DNA from: Paramecium pentaurelia
Lineage: Eukaryota > Ciliophora > Oligohymenophorea > Peniculida > Parameciidae
Assembly (NCBI GenBank): GCA_905183005.1
Contig: CAJJDO010000068.1
Span: 186,001-250,000 of the forward strand
Length of the DNA: 64,000 nt
Reading direction: 5' to 3'
Below are positions 1 to 10,601 of the stretch, piece after piece; position 1 is the stretch's first letter, and each line of letters opens with the position of its first letter. The translations under genes were made by a program, and so were the position numbers. The notes beneath the pieces were generated by a model. It was not told where the DNA came from. It did not search any database and saw only the letters and a program-made list of their open reading frames with translations.

Positions 1-410
1 TGTGTAAAATTCCTTTTAAAATCCAAGTGGTATGATTTCATCAACTTTTTCTTATAAAAATGATAACATAGCTTAGCCTCTCTTTGGATCAAATTCAATA
101 TAAGATCTAAACAACTCTTTTAACGATTCTGAATTATCTTCATTATAAATAGAATTCATAGACAAATAAGTAAAAAATTGTTCTTCCTATATCGATATTA
201 AATCTTTATAATTTTTTGTTTGCTTATATAATTGAACAAATAAATCCAAAACTTCTTAAGATGCATTTGGGTCCTATAAGTTTTCTACTTATTATTTTAA
301 TTAAAATAAATATTCTTGAGCCTAAGCATATTCATTCTAAAATAAAGCTTAAATAGCTGATGAATAAACAGGTAATTACTGTAATTCTTAATTATTATAA
401 AAGGGTACAT
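1..410 (-). CDS. Hypothetical protein, C-terminus beyond window start
   Basis: Open in the ciliate code (TAA/TAG = Gln) from an ATG at 408-410 to the window edge, so only the first ~128 residues are present. A 23-nt intron at 357-379 (GTA...CAG) is needed: without it the upstream frame carries a TGA and no start. The peptide is acidic, helical and Gln-rich, with stretches such as EVLDLFVQLYKQTKNYKDL and IEFDPKRGQAMLSFLQEKVD. I recognise no domain. The choice of start is the weakest point; the frame downstream of residue 11 is solid because it stays open for 350 nt. Confidence 0.6.
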
Positions 411-986
411 GAATTCATTCCAATCTTATATGAAACTCTTAGAATCGATTTAAGCATAAATTATATTAGTATAATTTATGTTTTTTAAATAATTTGCAAT
501 TTAAAATATCCAAAATCATTTATTAGTAAAATATATTATCAATATCTTTATATGCTTATAATAGTATAGGAATAAGAATCATATAATTAATATTACTAAA
601 ATACATATACACAATTAAGAATTGATTTAAATCTTATATAGTTATTGTCAAAATTATAGAGATAAATTACTCTGATTACTTATATATGGCTTATCTATTA
701 TTGTTTGAGTTTCAAAAAAAAGAAGAGTGTTAAGATTGAATAAGTATATTAAAAAATAAAAATTTGTTGATTGTTAAAATAAGAACTTTAGTGATAAATA
801 CTATGAATCTAAAGATGAATTTCAACAGTGAAATAAAGTGTTTTAAGGGTTATAATGTATAATTTGATGTTGAATAATCTTGATGAATATTATTGATTTT
901 AGATGTTAAAGTTATTGTTAAGTATAATATATTGAATTTAAGTTGTATTTTATCTAAACAGAAAGATAAGAATATAAAGAAAATAA
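411..986. other. Spacer with no gene seen
   Basis: About 580 bp of very A+T-rich DNA between the start of the first gene and the 3' end of the small ORF at 987-1169. I found no convincing reading frame, RNA gene or repeat in it. It would hold the 5' flank of the minus-strand gene at 1-410. Confidence 0.5.
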
Positions 987-1169
987 TCATATTGGTTTTG
1001 AATCTGATAATTTTTGCTTTTCTTTACTACAATTTCTTCTAATAATGATTGGATTTTTGATAAGAACAAATTTTTAGTCCATACCTAAACAATCTGATTA
1101 TATCATTTGTTCTATTTAATCTATATCTTCTATTTTTCTTGGTTTCGCTTTTCTTATAGAGCAGCCCAT
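987..1169 (-). CDS. Candidate 60-aa N-myristoylated basic peptide
   Basis: ATG at 1167-1169 and TGA at 987-989 enclose 60 codons with no intron. The product starts MGCSIRKAKPRK: Gly2 with a small residue after it is the N-myristoylation pattern, Cys3 could be palmitoylated, and the following Arg/Lys cluster would help membrane binding. The rest is mixed charged and hydrophobic residues, unlike the I/F/N-rich noise obtained from translating spacers here. No homolog is recognised. The ORF could instead be a chance frame or the end of a decayed gene; nothing but composition and the acylation motif supports it. Confidence 0.45.
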
Positions 1170-1347
1170 TTATTATATTGGATAAAAGTTGAAAATGAAT
1201 TATTAAAAATAATATAATAAATATTCGTATTTTTGAAGAGATTTGAAATTGAAAACAAATTGAGGTTATTTTTGATTTATGAGGATTGTTTAATTTGTTA
1301 TTATTATTTATTATTTTGCAATAATATAAATATAACTTTAATTATAA

Positions 1348-3949
1348 ATGAATGAAGATCAAATTAAGTTAGAATAACAGATCTTTGGCCCTTAAATTAC
1401 TCAAATTCCTGATTTAACTTAATATTAGAAACAACAGTTGGAATCTTAAGAATCTATGAGATCAATAGAAAGTCCTCATATTTAAACTAATCGTTATTTT
1501 GTAAGTAAACAAAGGTTATAGAGATTAACAAGAATAATAAATACATCCTAAAATAATTAGCCTAAGTTAGAGTAAAAGATACCTCCTAAAATAGATGAAA
1601 ATGAGGCATTTATGAGACTTGTAAGAAAAAATAGATTAATATAAAAATTCAAATAAAATTTGTTTTTGAACTCATATATACTTTCTAATGCTTTAAAAAC
1701 AAAAATCTTATCTTAAGAAAAATATATTTAACCTCAAATATTTAGATTTTTATAGAGTATTTATTATGATATAAATAGATAGAATATGGTTAATCTAAAT
1801 TAAAATCAGCAATATTATTACCCCAAAACCCTTTTTTGTATTTTTGGGATTTAATAACATTATTATCAAGTATTCTAGCTTTATGGATTTGTCCATTTCT
1901 ATTAAGCTTTTCATTTGATGAATACTCATTTCCAAAAATAATAATAGGACTTATAACACATTTGATAATTGATAATATTTTGGCAATAAATAGAGCTTAT
2001 ATAGAATAAGGAGAAGTAATAGTTGATAGAAAGTAAATTATATTGTAATATTTGAACAATCAAGCAGTCTTAGAGATTGTGTCATTAATGTTATGGATTG
2101 GTATTTATCCTAATATTTTGAAGGAGTTCAGTTCATCAAAATAAATATTATTGATTTTATAAAATATAATAGTACTTATAAAGTTAAAGAGAACTAATAC
2201 TAAAATGGAGAATATTTATTTAAAACATACATTAAGTAATGCAGCTGATTTATTAACTCTAATTTTATCAATATATTTCTTTGCCCATTTTATGGCTTGT
2301 TTATTTCATTATATAGGTGTAATTACTGAAGAATATGAATTAACTTGGTTAATTTAAAGATAAATAAGACATGAATAAGTATGGATTAGATATAATACAT
2401 CATTTTATTGGGCAACTATGACAATAACTACTGTTGGATATGGTGATATAACTCCTGAAAATTAAGGAGAAATGTTATTTGTTAATTTAATGATGTTGCT
2501 TTCTAGTTTTTTATTTGCTTATTCTATGAATTCAATAGGGATTATACTTAGAAATCTATATGAATAAAATAAGAATTAAAAGTAAGTATTTAAATTTATA
2601 CAAAATTTAGAAGGTCAATATTGCAATTGAATAATTACATGAATCATAATTAGGTTGATCTTTCATTACAGATTAGAATTCGAAATTATTTGAAACATAA
2701 AATGGCTAATATGAATTATGAAAAGATTGAATTTATAAATAAAACTATTTCTGAATTACCAAAAGGTTTAAGATTTGAATTGAACTAAAATATATCTGAA
2801 AAAATACTCAAATCTATTAAATTATTTTCAGATCAATTTTCTAAAATTACCCAACAAGCATTGACATAGAAAATGAATCGATTATTGTTTTAACCAGAAG
2901 AATATATTTATCATTAATATGAAATTGATGATTAATCCTTGTAATACTTATTAAATATTTAGAGATATTTCGTAAAAGAAGGAATTATTGATATTTGCGA
3001 AGAACAAAGCTAATAAGTTATATAAACATTGACAAAAGGATAGACATTTGGAGAATATTAATTTTTTACAGGATTTCCTACTAAAACTTGTGCTTTTAGT
3101 AGAACCCAAAGTGAAGTAGTATAGATTCATAGATCTAATTTTTTAAAATTAATAAAAGATGAAAAAAAAGATATGGAAAGATTTAATCATATTAAAGATA
3201 AGATTCTTTTGTATTCAAATTATAATTCTATATTACTTAATTGTAATCAATGTAATAGAAGTTCACATCTTAATATTAATTGTCCATTACTCACATATCA
3301 ACCTGATCTTGAAGGAATGATAAAGAAATAATCTATCAATAAGAATCCATAAAAGAGAATGGGTTATCATAGAAAAGGTGATAAAATAAATACAAGAAGA
3401 ATGTTAGCTACAATTTAAGATTCTCTTAATAAATTTTAATCTGAATGCTAAATCAATTCAGAAGATGAATAATCTAGATATATGTCTCCTGATTATAATA
3501 GTCGTATAAATTATAGGAAAAAATCAATTAAGAAACCTCATTAAATGATTTCAATTTCAAATACTGTAATATCAGAAAAAGATATGCTCCCATCTGATAA
3601 ACATATTTAAATTTTACCATCTAAAGAAAATTTTGAAAGAAAAAAAACTACTCCTTCCAAATTTCTAATTTAAGGTGAAGAATCTTATTATAAAGAATAA
3701 AATAAAGATATGCTTTAAGAATTTGAAACTAAATTACAATTCCATCACATCAATATAGATTAGATCAAAATTTATCAAGATTATATGTAACACAATAATT
3801 TTCATAATGTAATTAAAAGTCTTGAATTTATAAATAACACAAAATAATATAGAAATAGATACAAAGAAACTGGAAAATACACTTTTAATTATTTAGTAAA
3901 ACAATAATCCTTACATTTAAGGAAATGGTATGAACATAAATTAAAATGA
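1348..3949 (+). CDS. Cyclic-nucleotide-binding-domain potassium channel
   Basis: 848 aa after removal of introns 1757-1782 and 2582-2610. A Gln-rich cytoplasmic N-terminus (~135 residues) precedes six membrane segments beginning near PFLYFWDLITLL. The pore loop reads TMTITTVGYGDITPEN at about residues 347-362, the K+ selectivity filter TVGYGD. A C-linker and a cyclic-nucleotide-binding fold follow (~470-590), with the phosphate-cassette region around GQTFGEYQFFTGF. After the CNBD there is a CX2CX4HX4C cluster at about 614-627, the spacing of a zinc knuckle. The tail is Gln/Ser/Lys-rich. Family knowledge: such EAG/HCN-like channels set membrane potential and ciliary beating in Paramecium. The ligand (cAMP, cGMP or none) cannot be told from sequence. 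The next gene lies 104 bp downstream. Confidence 0.92.
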
Positions 3950-4053
3950 TTTTCTTTTTTATAAATATTATGAACATTATAATTCTTTACTATTTTTAAG
4001 TAAAGTATTCTATGAATTCTAAAAAATAAAATAGAATTATTAAATTAAATAAT

Positions 4054-5070
4054 ATGAGTTTCCCACACTAAAAATTACCATCATTTGACATTATAAGAGT
4101 TGCTGGTTCAGGAAGTTTTGGTAAATATTTTAAATAATTAGGTTATGTTTTTGAGGCTTATGATCATAATAGAAAATAAAAAGTTGCTTTAAAGAGAATT
4201 GAAAAGGTTGGAAATCAACTTAGTAGAGAATATGAAATTTTATTTGAAGTCAAGGAATGTGAACATATAGTTAAAATACTTGTATGAATATCATTTAAAC
4301 CAAGGATTTTTTCTATTCTAGAACTGATTCAGGAAAATTAATTCAAAACATTGTATTCGAATATATGGATGATAATCTTGAAAATAGAATTTAAATATTT
4401 ATCAAATAAGGAAAGACATTTTCAGAATTGACCATAAAATCTTATATATATTAGATTCTAAAAGGATTACAATTCATTCATAAAAAAGGAATTGCCCATC
4501 GCGATTTGAAACCGTAAAAGTATTATTAAAATCAATAGTGAGAATGTTCTGATAAATAATAATGAAGTAGTTAAATTATGTGATTTTGGAAGTTCTAAAT
4601 TAATTAATTCTCAAGGTCAAAACACTCCATATATAGTTTCTCGTTATTATCGTGCCCCAGAATTAATATTATGTTTAACTAAATATGGAGTTTCAGTAGA
4701 TATTTGGGCATTAGGTTGTATAATGGGAGAATTAGTAATAAAAGAGGCGCTTTTTAAAGGGAAAAGTGAAGGAGATCAATTATTTGCAATATTAAAGGTG
4801 ATGGGTAGTTTTAATTCAAATGATATGGAATACTTTATAAACAAAGTTCCTTTTGATAATAAAATTATATTTAAAGAACTCTCTAGATATAAAAAATAAA
4901 ATCTCAGAGATAAATTTAGTTAAATTAAAGATTTAGATAATTATTTAGATTTATTAAAGTATTATATGGATATGATTTCTAGTTAAATGTTGTAATATAA
5001 TCCTGAAGAGAGAATTAGTGCTAAAGATGCTCTGAAGCATCCCTTTTTCAAAGATGTGGCAAATGAATGA
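4054..5070 (+). CDS. CMGC protein kinase, GSK3-like
   Basis: 315 aa with introns at 4121-4141, 4282-4304 (ends AAG) and 4514-4538. All kinase landmarks are present: Gly loop GSGSFGYVFEA, VALK lysine, HRDLKPENVLI catalytic loop, CDFGSSK magnesium loop, and SRYYRAPELIL, the activation segment with the GSK3-type tyrosine. The C-lobe contains SVDIWALGCIMGEL and the terminal RISAKDALKHPFF. Removing the first intron is what gives a canonical Gly loop. The activation segment and length fit GSK3 or a close CMGC relative better than CDK or MAPK, but the LCLTKYGVSVD insert region is divergent. Its stop faces that of eIF5A with 44 bp between. Confidence 0.88.
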
Positions 5071-5114
5071 TAATATATTTACAATAAAATATTTACTAAT
5101 GTATTTAATGTAAT

Positions 5115-5649
5115 TCATTTATCTTAAGCTTCTCTGCAACTAACAATCTTCTCTTCTCCCATAGCTGAAAGGACAGCAATCAACAAATCCCTGAATATAA
5201 ATATGAATATATACTTTCCAGCTTCAAACTATTCTCTAATTTCTTTAACCAAGTTGAAATCATCTTCAGTTTCAGGTAATTTAAGATCTTCTTTTGTTGA
5301 TCCATCTTCATTCATAAGAATGACAAAGCCATCACCTTGAATATCCATCAAAGTATATTCCTTTTTAGTAACAAATGGAACATCAATATTGTGAGATGTT
5401 GGTGCTGAATCTTCATAAGTTTTGTTTGTGAAGATATCTTTTCCAACAATGGATGCCTAAATATGTAAATAATAAAATTACTTTAGCATGACCATGCTTT
5501 CCTGCTTTAGATGTTGAAACATCAGTAATCTTGCAAGGATGTCCTTTAAGCATGACGTATCCTCCTTTCTTTAATGATCCTGCACTTTCTGTGTAGGTAT
5601 GGGATGATCCGGCATTTCCTTGTTCGAATTGATTTTCGTCGTCAGACAT
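5115..5649 (-). CDS. eIF5A: Translation factor eIF5A
   Basis: 169 aa with one 25-nt intron (5457-5481). The N-terminal SH3-like domain contains TSKAGKHGHAK; the lysine in AGKHG is the site converted to hypusine in all eukaryotic eIF5A. An OB-fold C-terminal domain follows (EYTLMDIQGDGFVILMNEDG). Length and domain order match the family. It helps the ribosome through stalling motifs and termination. The intron falls after the hypusine loop. Convergent with the kinase upstream on the map. Confidence 0.96.
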
Positions 5650-5857
5650 TTAATTATTTAAAAATTTTATTTTAAATTGGGGATTTGAGAAATATTATAT
5701 ATTACAATATATCAGAATAAAAATTCTTTTAAATAATTAAGAATAAGTTGATCCAAAATTAATTATTTACATTCATTTAGCTTAGCGTATTATTAATCGA
5801 TTCATTAATAATTCTTTCCAACATTCAAATTCTAAATTGTCTATATGAGATATTTCT

Positions 5858-6484
5858 TCATGATTTCTTTAATCTTTATAGCTTGTATATGGATGTTTCC
5901 AATCCAAATTATTTGTTGTCATTATATCCAATTAAGTTCTAATATTTAAATTATTTTTACTTGTAATCTATAATTGATATTTCATCTGATTATATATAAT
6001 TTGAACTCTTTTGATTAATTAGATCAATCCATTAATTCCGCTTATTGTGCTACAACAAAGATCTATACGAAGTTTATTAGGATTGTTAATGTATAACTGA
6101 TTACTATTGCTTCATTAAGTATGATTACTATTCAGTTTTTCTAATGGTAAAGTCAGCAGGAGTATGTAAAGAAGTGCTTGGTGTTTTTTTAATGTGTTGT
6201 TTTACATAGTTCTTTGCAGATTTATGAACCAATTCAGTTAAAACATTTTTCAATGATACATTTTATGCCATCATTATAGTTGTATTCTCATATGAGGATT
6301 TTAATTTATTATCACTTATCATATTTTTCACATCTTTCTTTGATTTTGGACAATAAAATTTCTTTTATTAAGTATCACATTTATCATAGGTGTAATTGAT
6401 TGTTTATTTATTAAATGAAGAAGTTCTCTTTTTATCAATTCCTTTATTCATCTCTCTTAACTATTTTCTTATATTATTATTCAT
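5858..6484 (-). CDS. Hypothetical basic protein
   Basis: 208 codons open from ATG 6482-6484 to TGA 5858-5860 with no intron. The product is rich in Lys, Asn and Gln, with segments such as SFNKQTINYTYDKCDTQQKK and HIKKTPSTSLHTPADF. No membrane segment, signal peptide or recognised domain. The long TGA-free frame and balanced composition argue for a real gene. An internal intron cannot be excluded but none is required. Confidence 0.6.
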
Positions 6485-7204
6485 TTTAAATATTCAATAT
6501 ATACACACAAAAAAGAAAAAAAAATTATTTAACTATAATCATTTATAAGACTGAGCACATATATATTAATATAACAATTTGTAAAGTCACTATTTCTAAA
6601 TTCAAAAACTTTTCTTAATTTTATTTACTAGATAAATATTCATATATCTAATCTATTTCAATTCTAGAGATTAAGTTTCAATAACTTATTTAATGCACTT
6701 TAATTATAGCTTTTAAAATTTACTAAATTTTAGTAATAAAACTAATAAAATAAATAATTATAGGTATAAAATTGATTAAGTTTGGTTTTATTTTTAGAAA
6801 AAGCGTTGAATTCAATCCCTTTGCTTACTTTTTCCAACTTAATTTAAGAACATATTATTAATTAAATAGCAAACAATTTTTAAACTATTCTTAATGTCTT
6901 TTTTATGAATATTTATATATACTAGTTAGTTATCCTAAAATACAACTATAACTGTGTTATATGCTTGTATTATTATTTAAATTTTATTGATAATTCATTT
7001 AATTAGTCTTAAAGTATTTAACTTATTTAATTGATATTGATTAGTGAATATAAAAGTAGATAATAAATGTAGAATCATTTATTCTTTGCTTAAGTAAGTA
7101 AATATTATTATAAACTGACTTTAATGCAATTTGAAAATAAGGTTGTTTTACTATATTGATTCTATATGAAATAGGAAACATCAAATGAAGTCCTGTTACA
7201 TTAG
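6485..7204. other. Spacer, possible coding remnant at 6602-6740
   Basis: 720 bp without a complete gene. On the minus strand at about 6602-6740 a TGA-ended stretch reads like protein (for example CIKQVIETQSLELKQIRYMN), but I find no start, so it may be a gene relic. The remainder is A+T-rich with nothing recognisable. Confidence 0.35.
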
Positions 7205-7530
7205 TCACCAAGCAGGACTAAAGGGTGATTCTTCAAGTACATAATTCATCATTGTTACTCCTGGAGTACCCATCATTCTAGCTATTTCTATTTCATGGTT
7301 TAGCAGCATAACATCCATCGGTGCTGTGTCATATAAAGGCTTGGTTAATTGCACAAATAATGAATATTCTTGTAGTTCTGGGGTATATTCATTATTCATT
7401 TATATTAATTCATCGTTCTACTCTAGTCTTAATTATGGCCAACCATACCAAATTTGTTCTTGCCTCTAAGTGATGTTTGAGCTTCGGTACTAATTATTGT
7501 TAAAATCAGAATCAAGATGACCAACTTCAT
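7205..7530 (-). CDS. Small secreted protein, 99 aa
   Basis: Exon 1 starts at ATG 7528-7530 and encodes a clean signal peptide, MKLVILILILTIISTEAQ. A 26-nt intron (7423-7448) joins it to the second exon, which ends at TGA 7205-7207; the joined frame is exactly 100 codons. The mature part is ~80 residues, acidic, with several methionines (IEIARMMGTPGVTMMNYVLE) and no cysteines. Likely secreted or vesicular. I do not recognise the family. Confidence 0.75.
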
Positions 7531-7675
7531 GGTAATTTAATTAATAACTAATATAAATCCGTTTTTTTTATTCATTTTTCATTTCAATCATTCAAGTCTT
7601 ATTACTAGAAGCATCATAATTTTAAGGACTTTTATCATTTTTATATTTGAATCAATCATTATACTATATAAGGAG

Positions 7676-8448
7676 ATGTTGAGTAAATTTTTTCTTTAAT
7701 AGAATAGTATAATAGATAAAATATCAAAACTTTCTTTCTTTATAGGTAATACTAATTTCAATCTTGAGGAAAATCATTAATTTTCTCTTTCATTAATCAT
7801 TTTCAATTGATTATATTATTAATTATAAAGATACTTAATTAGCAAGATTACCTTTATTGAAAATTCTATTTTTATTCTATCAAAAAATTTATTTATCAAT
7901 AACTTAAAAGAAAGATGTGCTCTTTGAAGTTAATTTACTTGAAATTTAATATTATAATTAATTTTATTTTGAATTAAAGCATCTCTATTTTATGAATAAA
8001 TAAGTATCTTACTACTTATATTCCAATATTTAATTTCTTATACAAATTTATCCAAATATATGCCAATCTTAAATCATCTATGTCGAAATTTTTTAATCTA
8101 ATGGGTATTTTAACAATGTAATATTAAATAAATACTATTAGGATTTCTGATAAGTTTAGAATTTTTGGATAGAAATTAAAAAAATATGACAAACATATTT
8201 AAATGTCTATATAAGAAGAAATTGAATTTCAATAAAGAGATCAAAAGTATGTCTATCCTATGAAAAAAATGAATTAAAAGAATCATATGATTTTAGAGTT
8301 CAACTTTATATTAAAAAACGTCTATAGTAATTTATTTGTATAATAATTTTAAACAACAGAGAAAAATCCAATTATACTTATTGCTTTATGTTTATTTGAG
8401 AGTTTCAATAAATTGTTGTATTAATAACATTATTATAATAATAATTGA
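7676..8448 (+). pseudogene. Probable decayed gene
   Basis: An ATG at 7676 opens a protein-like frame (MLSKFFLQQNSIIDKISKLS) that meets TGA after ~60 codons, continues in the same frame past it, then shifts. A second frame is open from ~8001 to TGA 8446-8448 and includes ATG at 8080; it reads convincingly as protein (SDKFRIFGQKLKKYDKHI, EFQQRDQKYVYPMKKMN). No 20-35 nt GT-AG intron I could find joins the pieces. The 3' part alone (8080-8448, 122 aa) could be a real short gene. Family unknown. Confidence 0.4.
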
Positions 8449-8466
8449 ATATTCATTCTATAACAA

Positions 8467-9533
8467 TATAAGTTTAATTTAAAATATAGAAATTATCATT
8501 TGATTGTTAAGTTTATAATTTTAATATTTAATGCTAATTTATAACTAAAAAATGTTTATAATTATCACTTAATAAAATTTTATTAAATCAATTCTAAATT
8601 CCAAGCTTTTCATTCAAAACTAAAATTAAATATAATTAGTACCTTTTTTTCTCAATTTAGTTGGTACTTTTTTTTCCTCTAATGTTTTTCTAAATCGTTA
8701 ATCTAATTAATTTTTATCATTGCTCACATCTAAATATAAAATTAATGATTCAAAAGTTGATTCATTTGATTATTGGAAAAATAGTTAATATTCTTTCAAA
8801 ACTTTAGATGACTCAAGATAATTAGATTTAGATTTATTTCTTAAAGGAGTATCAGCCACTATGGATTCTGCCCTTGGTGAATGGCTTTATGGTTCTTAAT
8901 CAATAATTTGTTCAGCTTCAACTATCTATTTAATTTATTTGATATCAAGTTTTCCTTTTTATGATTTTACATTCAAAGCAACTTTATTAAATATAGTACT
9001 TCCTTTAATAGAAATTCTATGTAAAGCCTATAAAAAATCATCATAATTCATTCCTGGTGGTATCCCATCAATAACTTCTTTGGATTTAGTTAAATATCTA
9101 AAAAGTTAAAGAACATCATCTTTAGATACAATTTCTGGACATAAATTAAACCTATCTGTAAACCAAGCAAACGTTTTGAAACTAATTTATTCTCTTGAAG
9201 ATGGTTGACCAATTGGTAGAAATGTTTCTTTGATTAAAAATTAGAATAAACAATTTAATCCAAACTAATATTTCTCTATTATTTTCTAGTATGATGTTGA
9301 TTTAAATTTATTCTCTATCTCTTTTTCTAGAGTCTTTTATTCTTAGATTCTTGATTAATTTTGTGTTAATATTTTTGATCTTGCTTATTATAATTATTAT
9401 TATTATTTTTTTAATTGATCTTATTTTTCTTTTTCTGATTACTATTATTTATTTTATCCTTATGATATTATTTCTTTTAATTTTTTTATTTATTTTTAAT
9501 TAAATTCTTAAAAATTGTGCTTTTTCATTTGAA
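8467..9533. repeat. Assembly duplicate, copy 1 of 1,067 bp
   Basis: Appears identical to 9535-10601 and separated from it by the single N at 9534, offset 1,068. It carries a second copy of the last ~306 codons of the large gene at 9682-14480 (positions 8614-9533, minus strand), cut off at the N. This is best read as unmerged overlapping contig ends, so this piece is not an additional gene. Confidence 0.9.
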
Positions 9534-9534
9534 N
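9534..9534. other. Assembly gap (single N)
   Basis: One N between two identical 1,067-bp copies; marks a scaffold join. Confidence 0.97.
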
Positions 9535-10601
9535 TATAAGTTTAATTTAAAATATAGAAATTATCATTTGATTGTTAAGTTTATAATTTTAATATTTAAT
9601 GCTAATTTATAACTAAAAAATGTTTATAATTATCACTTAATAAAATTTTATTAAATCAATTCTAAATTCCAAGCTTTTCATTCAAAACTAAAATTAAATA
9701 TAATTAGTACCTTTTTTTCTCAATTTAGTTGGTACTTTTTTTTCCTCTAATGTTTTTCTAAATCGTTAATCTAATTAATTTTTATCATTGCTCACATCTA
9801 AATATAAAATTAATGATTCAAAAGTTGATTCATTTGATTATTGGAAAAATAGTTAATATTCTTTCAAAACTTTAGATGACTCAAGATAATTAGATTTAGA
9901 TTTATTTCTTAAAGGAGTATCAGCCACTATGGATTCTGCCCTTGGTGAATGGCTTTATGGTTCTTAATCAATAATTTGTTCAGCTTCAACTATCTATTTA
10001 ATTTATTTGATATCAAGTTTTCCTTTTTATGATTTTACATTCAAAGCAACTTTATTAAATATAGTACTTCCTTTAATAGAAATTCTATGTAAAGCCTATA
10101 AAAAATCATCATAATTCATTCCTGGTGGTATCCCATCAATAACTTCTTTGGATTTAGTTAAATATCTAAAAAGTTAAAGAACATCATCTTTAGATACAAT
10201 TTCTGGACATAAATTAAACCTATCTGTAAACCAAGCAAACGTTTTGAAACTAATTTATTCTCTTGAAGATGGTTGACCAATTGGTAGAAATGTTTCTTTG
10301 ATTAAAAATTAGAATAAACAATTTAATCCAAACTAATATTTCTCTATTATTTTCTAGTATGATGTTGATTTAAATTTATTCTCTATCTCTTTTTCTAGAG
10401 TCTTTTATTCTTAGATTCTTGATTAATTTTGTGTTAATATTTTTGATCTTGCTTATTATAATTATTATTATTATTTTTTTAATTGATCTTATTTTTCTTT
10501 TTCTGATTACTATTATTTATTTTATCCTTATGATATTATTTCTTTTAATTTTTTTATTTATTTTTAATTAAATTCTTAAAAATTGTGCTTTTTCATTTGA
10601 A
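9535..10601. repeat. Assembly duplicate, copy 2 of 1,067 bp
   Basis: The copy contiguous with the rest of the large minus-strand gene; it contains that gene's TGA (9682-9684). See copy 1. Confidence 0.9.

Noticed and set aside
8467..10601. True tandem gene duplication or mobile element
   Set aside because: Perfect identity, no terminal repeats, and a lone N exactly between the copies point to an assembly join.
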